DNA from: Anaerolineaceae bacterium
GTDB lineage: Bacteria; Chloroflexota; Anaerolineae; Aggregatilineales; Phototrophicaceae
Direction of reading: 5' to 3'
DNA: 64,000 nt
NCBI GenBank assembly: GCA_016124855.1
Contig: WGMX01000005.1
Location: forward strand, 34,488 to 98,487
In this document: in pieces, positions 19,979-29,282 of the stretch
Layout of the letters: every line of letters begins with the position of its first letter
How positions within the stretch are numbered: position 1 is the stretch's first letter
Position numbers and translations under genes: made by a program
The notes under the pieces: generated by a model
Seen by the model: the letters and a program-made list of their open reading frames with translations, nothing else
What the model was told of the DNA's origin: nothing
Databases searched by the model: none

Positions 19979-21097
19979 ATGAAATCCCAATTCCGATTAA
20001 TAATAATCATAATCTTTGCCAATATCCTCTCAGGATGTATCGTCCCACTGGCACAAGATTTACAATCATTACCAACTGTACCCACTCATCTTACAACTGA
20101 AACCCCTGTAGCGAAAATTGAGACTGCAACACCAGCGGAGAATTTTCCTGCTGATGTGAATCCTTTAACCGGTTTAAAGGTCGCAGACCCTTCCATACTA
20201 GATCGGCGTCCACAGGTTGTTAAGATTTCGAATGCTCCTGTTCTTGTACGCCCACAGGCCGGAATTGGCGCGGCAGACATCGTTTTCGAACATTACGCCG
20301 AAGGTGGACTCACCCGCTTTTCCGCTATTTTCTACGGTCAAGCGCCAGATCGTGTCGGCTCGATTCGCAGCGCCCGCCTGATTGACACCGAACTTATCCC
20401 TATGTTCGGCGGTTTGCTCATTTTTTCTGGCGCGAGTACAGGTGTCGAAACCTTGCTCAACAATGCTGACTATGCCAACCGCCTGTTCAAAGGAGTGCTG
20501 TTCGGGCAGCCTTATTTCTGGCGTGACGAAACCATCGAAGTGCCGCACAACATGTTTATGAATCCCAATGCCGTCTGGAAAAAAGCCTCGGAGGAAGGCA
20601 TTAACCAGCGCCCTGACCTTCGCGGTTTATCCTTTGATCCAAATATCCCCGGCAGCAATACAGCCGTCGTCAATAAGATTGATATTCGTTACCGCGCCAC
20701 CCGCGTCATCTGGAAATATGATCCTGCACTCGGGCTTTACCGCCGCAGCGCCGATGGTCAAGGCCATTTCGATGCCAACACGATGGAACAAATTACGGCT
20801 GCCAATGTGGTCGTCATTTTTGCCGACCACCAATTCACCGATATTGTCGAAAGTGAATTTCAGGGTGCGAAAAGTTATAGCATTCAAATCAACCTCATGG
20901 GCCAAGGCGATGCAATACTCTTCCGCGATGATCAGGAATATAAAGGGAAATGGGTACGTGACGACAAGAACACCATCATCGGTCTACGTACCGCCAATGG
21001 GGATATTCTCCCGCTCAAACCCGGTCAGACATGGTTTCAAGTGGTTCAACTGCCCGACCAGCAAAATCCACAGGAAGAATGGGTTAAAGTGGAGTAA
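19979..21097 (+). CDS. DUF3048 domain-containing lipoprotein (YerB-like)
   Basis: Lipobox ILSGC; PLTGLKVADPSILDRRPQVVKISNAPVLVRPQAGIGAADIVFEHYAEGGLTRFSAIFYGQ. Confidence 0.92.
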   Translation: MKSQFRLIIIIIFANILSGCIVPLAQDLQSLPTVPTHLTTETPVAKIETATPAENFPADVNPLTGLKVADPSILDRRPQVVKISNAPVLVRPQAGIGAADIVFEHYAEGGLTRFSAIFYGQAPDRVGSIRSARLIDTELIPMFGGLLIFSGASTGVETLLNNADYANRLFKGVLFGQPYFWRDETIEVPHNMFMNPNAVWKKASEEGINQRPDLRGLSFDPNIPGSNTAVVNKIDIRYRATRVIWKYDPALGLYRRSADGQGHFDANTMEQITAANVVVIFADHQFTDIVESEFQGAKSYSIQINLMGQGDAILFRDDQEYKGKWVRDDKNTIIGLRTANGDILPLKPGQTWFQVVQLPDQQNPQEEWVKVE

Positions 21098-21203
21098 ACA
21101 CAAAGGTTTAGACGCTTGCCTATTTTTGGACAAATCTTTATTTGCTACAAAATGGGAACTGTACTACAGTGTTAAAAGCGTTTAATTTAGAAAGGCTTGT
21201 GCC

Positions 21204-21710
21204 ATGAACGATCTACTTAAACAACTTGATACTTTATTAAAACCTATCAATGATGCAATGAGGAATGTCGCTCCAGCTCAGTTAATCCGTTATGTCGCCA
21301 TCTATATGTTGATCTCTGGGGTCATCAATCTATGCGGCAGTGTCGCCCTCATTACTGCGGGAGCATTAGGCGGAGCAGCAACCGCTTTGGGCAGTGTCGC
21401 AGGTACAACTGCCGAAGGTCAGCAAGCAGTCGCAGCTTTAGGTACAGTCAGCGGCCTCGCTCTCGTTTCGGGCATACTATACTTTATCGCTGCCCCGGCC
21501 TTGATTGTCGTCGCCCTTGGTCTTTTCCGCCGGATGGGTTGGTCACGGATGGGTGCAGTTGTTGTATTAGCTGCCAGTGCCATCTTATCCCTCATTGGCT
21601 TGGTTGGTGGTGGTGGCATTCTGAACCTCATCTGGATACTAGCCGGCCTTTACGTCGCCTACTTCTTCTACACGGACGCCGGTATCAAACGCGAATTTGG
21701 TCAAGCCTAA
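21204..21710 (+). CDS. Hypothetical small membrane protein
   Basis: Four hydrophobic segments; ATG with upstream AAAGG. Confidence 0.75.
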   Translation: MNDLLKQLDTLLKPINDAMRNVAPAQLIRYVAIYMLISGVINLCGSVALITAGALGGAATALGSVAGTTAEGQQAVAALGTVSGLALVSGILYFIAAPALIVVALGLFRRMGWSRMGAVVVLAASAILSLIGLVGGGGILNLIWILAGLYVAYFFYTDAGIKREFGQA

Positions 21711-21733
21711 AAAAATATACTTTATCCAAAACC

Positions 21734-21771
21734 AAAAGGCGCGGTCATCTTGTCGATACAGCGCCTTTTTT
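21734..21771 (+). terminator. Intrinsic terminator
   Basis: AAAAGGCGC ... GCGCCTTTTTT. Confidence 0.75.
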
Positions 21772-21802
21772 ATTCCCGCGTATAATATATCAAAAATAAA
21801 AT

Positions 21803-23152
21803 ATGGGTACTGCTATGACCACCCTCAGCCTTAGGCATTTGCAGCGTATCTTAAGAGAACAGGGCCCCGCAGGTTCTATTTCCATATCCGCTGAGATTGG
21901 TGCATCGGGCGTTGGCGAAATGCGTGTCCCTTTCATCATGCGTGTTTTCTATCTGATGAAACCCGAAGATATACATGCCCTGCTGGTGCAGCATAATGAC
22001 GAAGCCGGAAAAGTAGAACTGATCGCCCGTATTGCCCGCACAACCTTTGGCAATGGCATTCTCTTTAGCAACGGAGCAATGTGGAAACGCCAGCGCAAAT
22101 TGATGCAGCCTGTTTTTCATCATGCTCACGTCAAAGCCTACGGCGAACGCATGGTCAATATTGCCAAACAACACATCGCTCAGTGGAAACCCAATAACGT
22201 TCTCGATCTCGCCAACGAAATGCACGCCATAACCTTACGAATTGTGGTCGACACACTCTTTTCGGGGGATGCAACCGGCGAGATTGATGAAATCCGCGAA
22301 GCCATTCATGATATTGGCGCGGGCTTCTCGGCGCAGGCGCAATCGGTTTTTCTGGCACTCATGCCGGATTGGTTTCCTGCCCCCGCTTTACGACAGAAAA
22401 ATCGCGGTGCGAAGAAATTCAATCGTATCCTTGAGCGCCTTATTGCTGAACGACGCAAATTAGGAGAAGCCAACAGTCCACAAGATTTGCTCACATCACT
22501 TATGTTCACCAAAGACTCCGATACAGGTGAAACGATGAGCAATGAACAACTACGAGGCGAACTGTTGACCCTGTATGTCGCGGGACATGAAACGACAGCC
22601 AACTTATTAGCATGGTCACTTCACTTTATATCAAAATACCCTGAAGTCGCGCAAAAACTCTTGGTCGAGGTCGATCTCTTAGAAGGCAAACCACCAACCA
22701 CTGAAGATTTGGCGCGTTTGCCTTACAGCAAAATGATCCTCCAAGAAACCTTACGGATGCGCCCTCCAGTATGGTTTATGCAGCGTCAATCCGCAGTACC
22801 CTTGACCATCAATGGGCGCAGCTATCCCAAGAACGCCATGTTCTTTATCTTGGTCTATGCCAACCACCATAACCCTGCCGTCTTTACTGAACCGAATATC
22901 TTCAGGCCGGAGCGATGGGCAAACGATGCCGAAAAAAATCTACCCAAAGGTGCTTATACGCCTTTTTCAACCGGCGCACGGATTTGTATTGGCAACGGTT
23001 TCGCCATGATGGAGGCCCAACTGCTGCTAACCCTCATCATGCAGCGATTTCAAATCACACTCTTAGATGAGGCTCAGATTCCCAAAGGCACACCCATTAC
23101 CTTGAGCTTCGCTAAACCTGTACGAATGCAAATTTCGCCTATCAATGCCTAA
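21803..23152 (+). CDS. Cytochrome P450
   Basis: I-helix AGHETTANLL, K-helix ETLRMRP, heme-binding FSTGARICIGNGFAMMEA. Confidence 0.96.
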   Translation: MGTAMTTLSLRHLQRILREQGPAGSISISAEIGASGVGEMRVPFIMRVFYLMKPEDIHALLVQHNDEAGKVELIARIARTTFGNGILFSNGAMWKRQRKLMQPVFHHAHVKAYGERMVNIAKQHIAQWKPNNVLDLANEMHAITLRIVVDTLFSGDATGEIDEIREAIHDIGAGFSAQAQSVFLALMPDWFPAPALRQKNRGAKKFNRILERLIAERRKLGEANSPQDLLTSLMFTKDSDTGETMSNEQLRGELLTLYVAGHETTANLLAWSLHFISKYPEVAQKLLVEVDLLEGKPPTTEDLARLPYSKMILQETLRMRPPVWFMQRQSAVPLTINGRSYPKNAMFFILVYANHHNPAVFTEPNIFRPERWANDAEKNLPKGAYTPFSTGARICIGNGFAMMEAQLLLTLIMQRFQITLLDEAQIPKGTPITLSFAKPVRMQISPINA

Positions 23153-23218
23153 TCTGATTTTGTCACTTTGTATTCCGATTTATAATGCAAAACACATCGT
23201 CTATAGAGGAACACGTTG

Positions 23219-23641
23219 ATGACTAACTTCACCGCACGCATTCAAAATGCCGAAAATCAACATCAGGTTACACTGACAACAGGTAACCATGAGCATTCCA
23301 TTGTCATTCCACCAAAATCAACTGGATTTGGTTCAAGCATGAACGGCGGTGAAGCCATACTTCTAGCTCTAGCAACCTGTTATTGCAACGATATTTATCG
23401 TGAGGCCAAAAAGCTAGGCATCGCCGTTCGGAATGTAACCGTTGACGTCAACGCCGATCAAGACGGACAAGATGGTCACGTGATGGAAAACATTGTTTAT
23501 AACGTCACTGTTGATGCTGATGCGCCACAGGAACAAATCGAAAACCTGATCAAACACACCGATACCGTAGCCGAAATTCAAAACACGCTGCGTCAGGGAG
23601 CAGCTGTCAAACTCGGCACGATCACAGCCAAATCAAGTTAA
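23219..23641 (+). CDS. OsmC family peroxiredoxin-like protein
   Basis: GGEAILLALATCYCNDIYREAKKLGI OsmC motif. Confidence 0.88.
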   Translation: MTNFTARIQNAENQHQVTLTTGNHEHSIVIPPKSTGFGSSMNGGEAILLALATCYCNDIYREAKKLGIAVRNVTVDVNADQDGQDGHVMENIVYNVTVDADAPQEQIENLIKHTDTVAEIQNTLRQGAAVKLGTITAKSS

Positions 23642-24528
23642 TCATCAATCACCGTCACAATCCGAAATCCGATGTGATAATCTTGGTAGGTCGGCGGGTC
23701 TTCAAAGTGCTTATAGGCCGACCGTGCCACATAAGCATTGCTGCCCCACCAGCCGCCTTTTTCGACCTTCTTGGTTCCAGTTTCAGCACCCGTTGGATCA
23801 TCTTTCGGACTATTTTTATAATATTGGCTGCTCAACCAATCCTGTACCCATTCCATCGCGTTGCCAGCCATATCATAAGCCCCGACCCAACTCACGCCAT
23901 CAGCATATGAACCCACCGCTGTTAAACCTTTGCTATCGAGCACATTTGCCTTTGCTGCATCCCATTCATCGCCCCATGGGAAAATATGTGATTCGGTTCC
24001 ACGTGCTGCAAATTCCCACTGCGCTTCGGTGGGTAAACTTCCGCCGCGCCAAGCCGCATAAGCCTGCGCCCCATACCACGTCACACAGGTTCGCGGATGA
24101 TCCGGTTCATTATCTTCACAGGCCACAGGCAGCTTATTCACATCCTGCTTCTCCAGCCACGCCGCCCCTTCCTTCGACCAATATTCTGCGGTCGTATACC
24201 CGCCATCTTTAACAAACGCATCAAATGCCGCATTTGTCACTTCATATTGGTCTATCCAATAGCCTTTCGTCAGGCAGACTTCATGCTGCGGCTTTTCATA
24301 GATGGCCGTAGCTTTTACCCACGCTGGCGGATTTAACGCCTGCGCGGCCTCAATCTGTTCATCGCTGCTGCCCATCATGAAGCATCCGGCAGGCACATAA
24401 ACTTGCGAAATTCCCTTGTCATCCGTCCGGGTATCACCTGCCTTTGGTTCGGGGGTCGTCTCTTGTGCCAAGGCTGTACCACCAATCAAAAATAACAGAC
24501 CGAGTAAAAATACTATTTTAGCGATCAT
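23638..24528 (-). CDS. Formylglycine-generating enzyme (SUMF1) family protein, secreted
   Basis: VPAGCFMMGSSD, WYGAQAYAAWRGGSLPTEAQWEFAARG, GNAMEWVQDW, HIGFRIV. Confidence 0.93.
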   Translation of the reverse strand: MIAKIVFLLGLLFLIGGTALAQETTPEPKAGDTRTDDKGISQVYVPAGCFMMGSSDEQIEAAQALNPPAWVKATAIYEKPQHEVCLTKGYWIDQYEVTNAAFDAFVKDGGYTTAEYWSKEGAAWLEKQDVNKLPVACEDNEPDHPRTCVTWYGAQAYAAWRGGSLPTEAQWEFAARGTESHIFPWGDEWDAAKANVLDSKGLTAVGSYADGVSWVGAYDMAGNAMEWVQDWLSSQYYKNSPKDDPTGAETGTKKVEKGGWWGSNAYVARSAYKHFEDPPTYQDYHIGFRIVTVIDD

Positions 24529-24757
24529 CTTTTCCTCACAGGTCATACGAATGTTGCTAAATTACCCACAACTTGCGTATTTTGTTCACTATTCTCTTTG
24601 CGTCCTTGCGACTTAGCGCCCTTGCGTTAAATTCTTCTCGGTGTCTCTGGGTCTTTGAGTCTCGGTGTTAAAATCTTGGCGATTTAATCCTACTTGGGGC
24701 TATAATCAACTCTATTCCATAATATCGATCATCAAGCGATTTCAAGGTGAGTCCAGC

Positions 24758-25924
24758 ATGTCGTTTCAAGCAGTCGAACAAGGCATAGGCGCCATTCAAG
24801 CAGGCAACCGTGATGAAGGTGTTCGGCTGCTCAAAATTGCCCTCAAAAATCCTGAATTGGCTGGCGCGCTGCGAGCTGTAGCCAACTTGTGGCTAGGCGA
24901 AGTGAGCACCGATAATAATGAAAAACGTAATTATTATAAGGAGGCGCTCGCTGCCGATCCGGCGAATGAGGCGGTCAGGCAGCGCGTAGAAACCTTCCTC
25001 GCACAAAGTTTTATGCCGCCCGCTGCCAGTACACAAACCTCCGCCCAGACAGCGCCGCCCATGCCTAACAGCCTGCCCGGTGTTTCGAACGTCCCTAACC
25101 CTTATCAACCCATCCAGCCGACTCTGCCCAAAACAGGAAACCTCAACCCGAATTTTTCGCAGCCCAATGCATCCGTCGTCGCCATCACAGGTGGCGCGAA
25201 CGGCCCTGCCTCGGCCTTCTTCGTCGCGCGGGAAGGCTTACTCGCAACGACCCGTTATGCCGTCGGCGGAGTAGATCAAGTCACGGTCGAACTGCCCAAT
25301 CGCAAAGCGCAAGGATACGTCCTACGCTCTTATCCTGAACTCGATTTAGCGTTTATTTATGTCGAACAAACGACCGGCGAACTTATCCCACCAAGTCCCA
25401 TTGCCAACGTAGTTGATGACACGCGCTTAACCATCATTTGTGCCAATGGAAACGTCTTACAAGGCAAACGCCGTGCGACAAAGCGCCTTGTCGCGCCTCA
25501 GTGGTTTCCAACTGACATTGTTGATTTACCGGATGCCGGTGGCGCGCCGATCTTGGACGAAAACCGCTACCTCATTGGCATGATCACCCGTAACACCGCC
25601 AGCACATCAGCCTATATTTATGGACTGCACATCAACACCATCCGCACACAGGTCGATTTGTTTCGCCAAGAAACCACTGAAGGCACGAAAGCCTACTGCC
25701 GCCATTGTGGCTATTACAGCCGTGCCTTAGCAGCGGGCGGTTACTACTGCGAACGGTGTGGCGGCTTGCATCCCCAAGCAGAAGGTTTAGTGCGCTTTCC
25801 GCAGCCACAGACCCAGATTTTCTATTACGAACATAACGGAATGACCTGCCCGAATTGTAATGCCAACGTCGGTTTCCATCGCGGCAATTGTTTACGCTGT
25901 GGTCAACCCGCCAGCCGCACCTAA
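24758..25924 (+). CDS. Trypsin-like-fold protein (probably inactive) with TPR-like N-terminus and C-terminal zinc ribbons
   Basis: DLAFIYVE and DAGGAPILDENRYLIGM resemble trypsin-like positions; C-terminal YCRHCG...YYCERCG and CPNCNANVGFHRGNCLRCG. Confidence 0.7.
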   Translation: MSFQAVEQGIGAIQAGNRDEGVRLLKIALKNPELAGALRAVANLWLGEVSTDNNEKRNYYKEALAADPANEAVRQRVETFLAQSFMPPAASTQTSAQTAPPMPNSLPGVSNVPNPYQPIQPTLPKTGNLNPNFSQPNASVVAITGGANGPASAFFVAREGLLATTRYAVGGVDQVTVELPNRKAQGYVLRSYPELDLAFIYVEQTTGELIPPSPIANVVDDTRLTIICANGNVLQGKRRATKRLVAPQWFPTDIVDLPDAGGAPILDENRYLIGMITRNTASTSAYIYGLHINTIRTQVDLFRQETTEGTKAYCRHCGYYSRALAAGGYYCERCGGLHPQAEGLVRFPQPQTQIFYYEHNGMTCPNCNANVGFHRGNCLRCGQPASRT

Positions 25925-26000
25925 TATGTGTCAACGGGTCTTTGTTTTAGTTGAAGACTGGCGACTGATGACTGACGACTATAAACTAAGGACTATAAAC

Positions 26001-26468
26001 ATGCTCAACTTTAGAGGCCGTAACCGTGCCACCAGCGAAGTCGCGCTTGAATCCTATGCCGCGACCATCGAACAAATCTTAGCCAGCGTCGGGGTTGACC
26101 CCGTCAAAGCGCGGATGCGCACCGAAACCGGATTCGGTTGGAGCTTTCAGCGCAATTCAGCCGTTATTGAAATTTTTGTCTCGCAGCAAGATGGAGTCGG
26201 TTACTTTCAAGTGCTGTCACCGATTATTCACCTGCCGATTAACGCCCTGCTGCCATTGTATCGCCGCCTGTTAGAACTCAACCTGCAACTGACCAACGCC
26301 GCACTCGGAGTCTATCTCGATGTCGTTTATGTCTTTAGTGAACGCCCCTTAGAGGGCATGGACGGCAACGAAGCCAACACCATCATCAACCTCGTCGCCA
26401 GCTACGCTGATGACCTCGATGACAAGCTCGTGGCAGAGTTTGGCGGTCGCCTCTATTCGAAAGTGTAG
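26001..26468 (+). CDS. YbjN/type III secretion chaperone-like domain protein
   Basis: Size and pattern (FEVLSPI..LP.....LYRRLLELN...TNAALGVYLDVVYVFSERPLEGMD) typical of YbjN-like folds. Confidence 0.65.
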   Translation: MLNFRGRNRATSEVALESYAATIEQILASVGVDPVKARMRTETGFGWSFQRNSAVIEIFVSQQDGVGYFQVLSPIIHLPINALLPLYRRLLELNLQLTNAALGVYLDVVYVFSERPLEGMDGNEANTIINLVASYADDLDDKLVAEFGGRLYSKV

Positions 26469-26493
26469 GGGTTTACAGCTGTAAACCCTTTTT
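26469..26493 (+). terminator. Intrinsic terminator, perfect 20-bp palindrome plus T5
   Basis: GGGTTTACAGCTGTAAACCC-TTTTT. Confidence 0.85.
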
Positions 26494-26529
26494 GCTTGCT
26501 TAGTGCCTTTGTGTTAAGTGTGATGTTGA

Positions 26530-28932
26530 TTATGCCGCCCGTTTCGTCCGCAGCCACGTCCACAAGCTGCGCAAATCCGCCAACACGCCGGAGAAATGCG
26601 CTCCCAGTGCGATCAGCAGCACAATTGGAATACCCAGCGTAAAAATTTGCTCGGGATAATCGTAATAGAGAATTGCCACAGGATTAAAAAGCACATCGTT
26701 CGATAGCGGCAGCGGCGGCTGTGTTCCGTTAAAGTAGAACTGGAACATCAAGTAGAGCGGGATATAAGTCGCGACCGCTGTAATCAAGAAAGACACCCAA
26801 CCACGCAGTCCAAACATGGCGGATAACACAAATCCTAACGCCGTCCCGATTCCGGCATAAGCCATCACTTCCCACACCGGAGGATACGTCAGGAAGAACC
26901 ACGTAAACGCGCCCCACGCCAGTGTTCCCCAGACAAATCCCGCTGCCGCTGAAAAAGCCAACCGCGCCCACTCCGGCCAGAACCCGCGCAGTCGCAGCGG
27001 AAGTTCGCCCGCGATCAACGTCAAAATCGCGATCATCATGCCGAAGGTCAAGCCAATCGAAATGGTCTTACCCCAGCGATCAGCATTAAATATCGCCTCA
27101 GAACGGAAAGTGACAAACACATGAAACGCCATTGCCAGCGTCCCGCCCAGAAAGGCAAACACGAACCGCCAGACATTTTTCAAGGGGTCATCCGTTAACC
27201 GCCGCCACGTATTGGCGAACCATGCATACATCCGTCCTTGTGGACTCACCACTGATGGCAGCGAAGGTGCTTCATCACGCACCAATGCCAGCGCCAGCAG
27301 CGCCCCTTTTGAACCGTTGCGCTGTGCATCAGCAATCATCTTGACCGCCGCCAATGACCGGATACGGCCTACGGTGCGTGCCGCTTGTTCAGCAATCTCC
27401 TCAGTGCTGCGCGGATCAAGCGCAATCTTCGCCAGCAGCTCATCAATATCTTCATTGTATACAGTCGGTCGCCACTCCAGCGGGTTACGCAGTTGAATGT
27501 CTGCTCGCGTGCGTGTTGTCAGCAGTCGTCCGGTTAACCCTTGTGGCACAGCCTTGTAATTGCCGCTGGGATAAATACGTTTTGCGCGTGTTCCTAACAC
27601 ATTGATGGCGGCCATTTTCGCCTCATCATTGGTTTCTAGCGCCAATGCTTGCGCCACCAATGTCGGAATGCGTGGTGGATCACCATCGGGAATCGTCTCT
27701 AGTCGATAAAAAGCACGCGCCCGCGCCGGAGCACTCTCACTGCGAATGGTATGCAGCGCCACCCAGCGGCGGTTGTCTTTATCAAGTTTTTCCCACCAAT
27801 AATCAATCTCATGGTCATATTCCAATGCTCCGCGCAGCAGCAGTTGTAAACCAGCCTCATCAATTTCCAACCCGTTTTCTTCCGCCTTCATGTAAACATC
27901 GTTCATCACCATGAAGTGCGTCACACCCAGTAAGAAGCGCCCTTGCCCATGCGCCCATGCTTTGCGCGCCCGATTGTAAATATCCTGCGCCTCACGCCGT
28001 ACCATCGCCCCTTGGTCGGCAATCGTCATGACACCGCTCAGGTCAATCGTAATCAGCCCGACGCCATCTTCGTCGTCAAAATCACCGCGCGGTGCATTAA
28101 CCACTGCACCTTGAACTTTACCCAGCGCTTCTTCCAGTTCATTGACGAGTTCCGTCAGTGTATCAGGGCGATCATCAGGACTCAGTGCCGTACCCCGTCG
28201 CAGCACAGGGGTCAGCACTTCTGCCAGTTCACTGCCCATTTTCTCGGCTTCCGGCAAATCTTCTTGCCACTGCAACTGCTTCAGTGCCAATGACGTTGTG
28301 GCATCAAACGGCAGTTCGCCCGTCAACATCTGGAAAACCAGAATTGCGAAACTGTAAATATCGGCGCGGTGGTCAAGCTCACCCGCAGTTAGTTGTTCAG
28401 GAGCCATATACAGCAGCGTGCCATAACCCGGATTAGCCGCCCGTCCTTCCGGCCCCAGCACCGTCGCCAGACCAAAGTCCGCTAAATACGGCGACTCGTT
28501 ACTGTCCATGAGAATATTGGAAGGCTTCAAATCAAGGTGAATCACATGGTTAGTATGAGCATAATCGAGTGCGCTGGCGATGTTTCGTGCTTGCCGCACC
28601 ACCATATCGGTAGACATCGGCCCGTCCGCAAGCATATGCTCCAGCGAACCGCCAGTTACATAACGCATCGCGATATAAAGCTGTCCCTCATATTCCCCAA
28701 AGTCATAGATCGGAAGGATATGTGGGTGTTCCAGTTGGGCAATCGTCTGTGCCTCACGCTCGAATAGTTTAATCGGGTCTGCGCCGTTGTCCTGCGACAA
28801 ATCCCGCGCAATCGTCTTGATAGCGACCGTCCGGTTCAGCCGCTTATCACGTGCTGACCAAACATCCGCCATACCCCCACGACCGATATGCTCCACAACC
28901 TTGTAATGCGAAAACTCGCTGCCAATATCCAT
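26530..28932 (-). CDS. Serine/threonine protein kinase with C-terminal multi-TM domain
   Basis: GRGGMADVWSARD, VAIKTI, VIHLDLKPSNILMD, ADFGLAT, MAPEQL; C-terminal hydrophobic segments. Confidence 0.95.
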   Translation of the reverse strand: MDIGSEFSHYKVVEHIGRGGMADVWSARDKRLNRTVAIKTIARDLSQDNGADPIKLFEREAQTIAQLEHPHILPIYDFGEYEGQLYIAMRYVTGGSLEHMLADGPMSTDMVVRQARNIASALDYAHTNHVIHLDLKPSNILMDSNESPYLADFGLATVLGPEGRAANPGYGTLLYMAPEQLTAGELDHRADIYSFAILVFQMLTGELPFDATTSLALKQLQWQEDLPEAEKMGSELAEVLTPVLRRGTALSPDDRPDTLTELVNELEEALGKVQGAVVNAPRGDFDDEDGVGLITIDLSGVMTIADQGAMVRREAQDIYNRARKAWAHGQGRFLLGVTHFMVMNDVYMKAEENGLEIDEAGLQLLLRGALEYDHEIDYWWEKLDKDNRRWVALHTIRSESAPARARAFYRLETIPDGDPPRIPTLVAQALALETNDEAKMAAINVLGTRAKRIYPSGNYKAVPQGLTGRLLTTRTRADIQLRNPLEWRPTVYNEDIDELLAKIALDPRSTEEIAEQAARTVGRIRSLAAVKMIADAQRNGSKGALLALALVRDEAPSLPSVVSPQGRMYAWFANTWRRLTDDPLKNVWRFVFAFLGGTLAMAFHVFVTFRSEAIFNADRWGKTISIGLTFGMMIAILTLIAGELPLRLRGFWPEWARLAFSAAAGFVWGTLAWGAFTWFFLTYPPVWEVMAYAGIGTALGFVLSAMFGLRGWVSFLITAVATYIPLYLMFQFYFNGTQPPLPLSNDVLFNPVAILYYDYPEQIFTLGIPIVLLIALGAHFSGVLADLRSLWTWLRTKRAA

Positions 28933-29282
28933 GAATTATTCCTATGCGGACTGACTTGCCCATATCCTGATTATAATTTCAGGCAACACTTGCCACAAGC
29001 TAACGAACGGACTTAGCCGTAAATGAGAAAATTTTCCTCAATTACCATCCGCATCTACACTGATACAAAAAATGGCAACACTGTATAATTTGAACTTTTG
29101 AAATGGGTATTCAAATCCCCTTATCATGAAATTTCAGATGATGACACTTTTTGTAAGGCTGTTATCTTCCGCTCTCAGAATTTGCATTTGCTCCCCTCTG
29201 CCATAAAATGGCTATCAGCGAATGAGCCTGCGAAGGTAGCTGATGTGGGGCTGGGGGTGAGGATTATTTCAAGGGCAATCCA

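Noticed and set aside
20568-21185. 205-aa forward ORF overlapping the DUF3048 gene
   Set aside because: Alternate frame of a well-supported gene, atypical Ser/Lys-rich composition.
23724-24212. 162-aa forward ORF opposite the FGE-like gene
   Set aside because: Antisense shadow ORF rich in His/Pro; opposite strand has clear SUMF1 motifs.
29098-29125. Possible tRNA T-arm (GGTATTCAAATCCCC)
   Set aside because: No matching acceptor, D or anticodon stems in flanking sequence.
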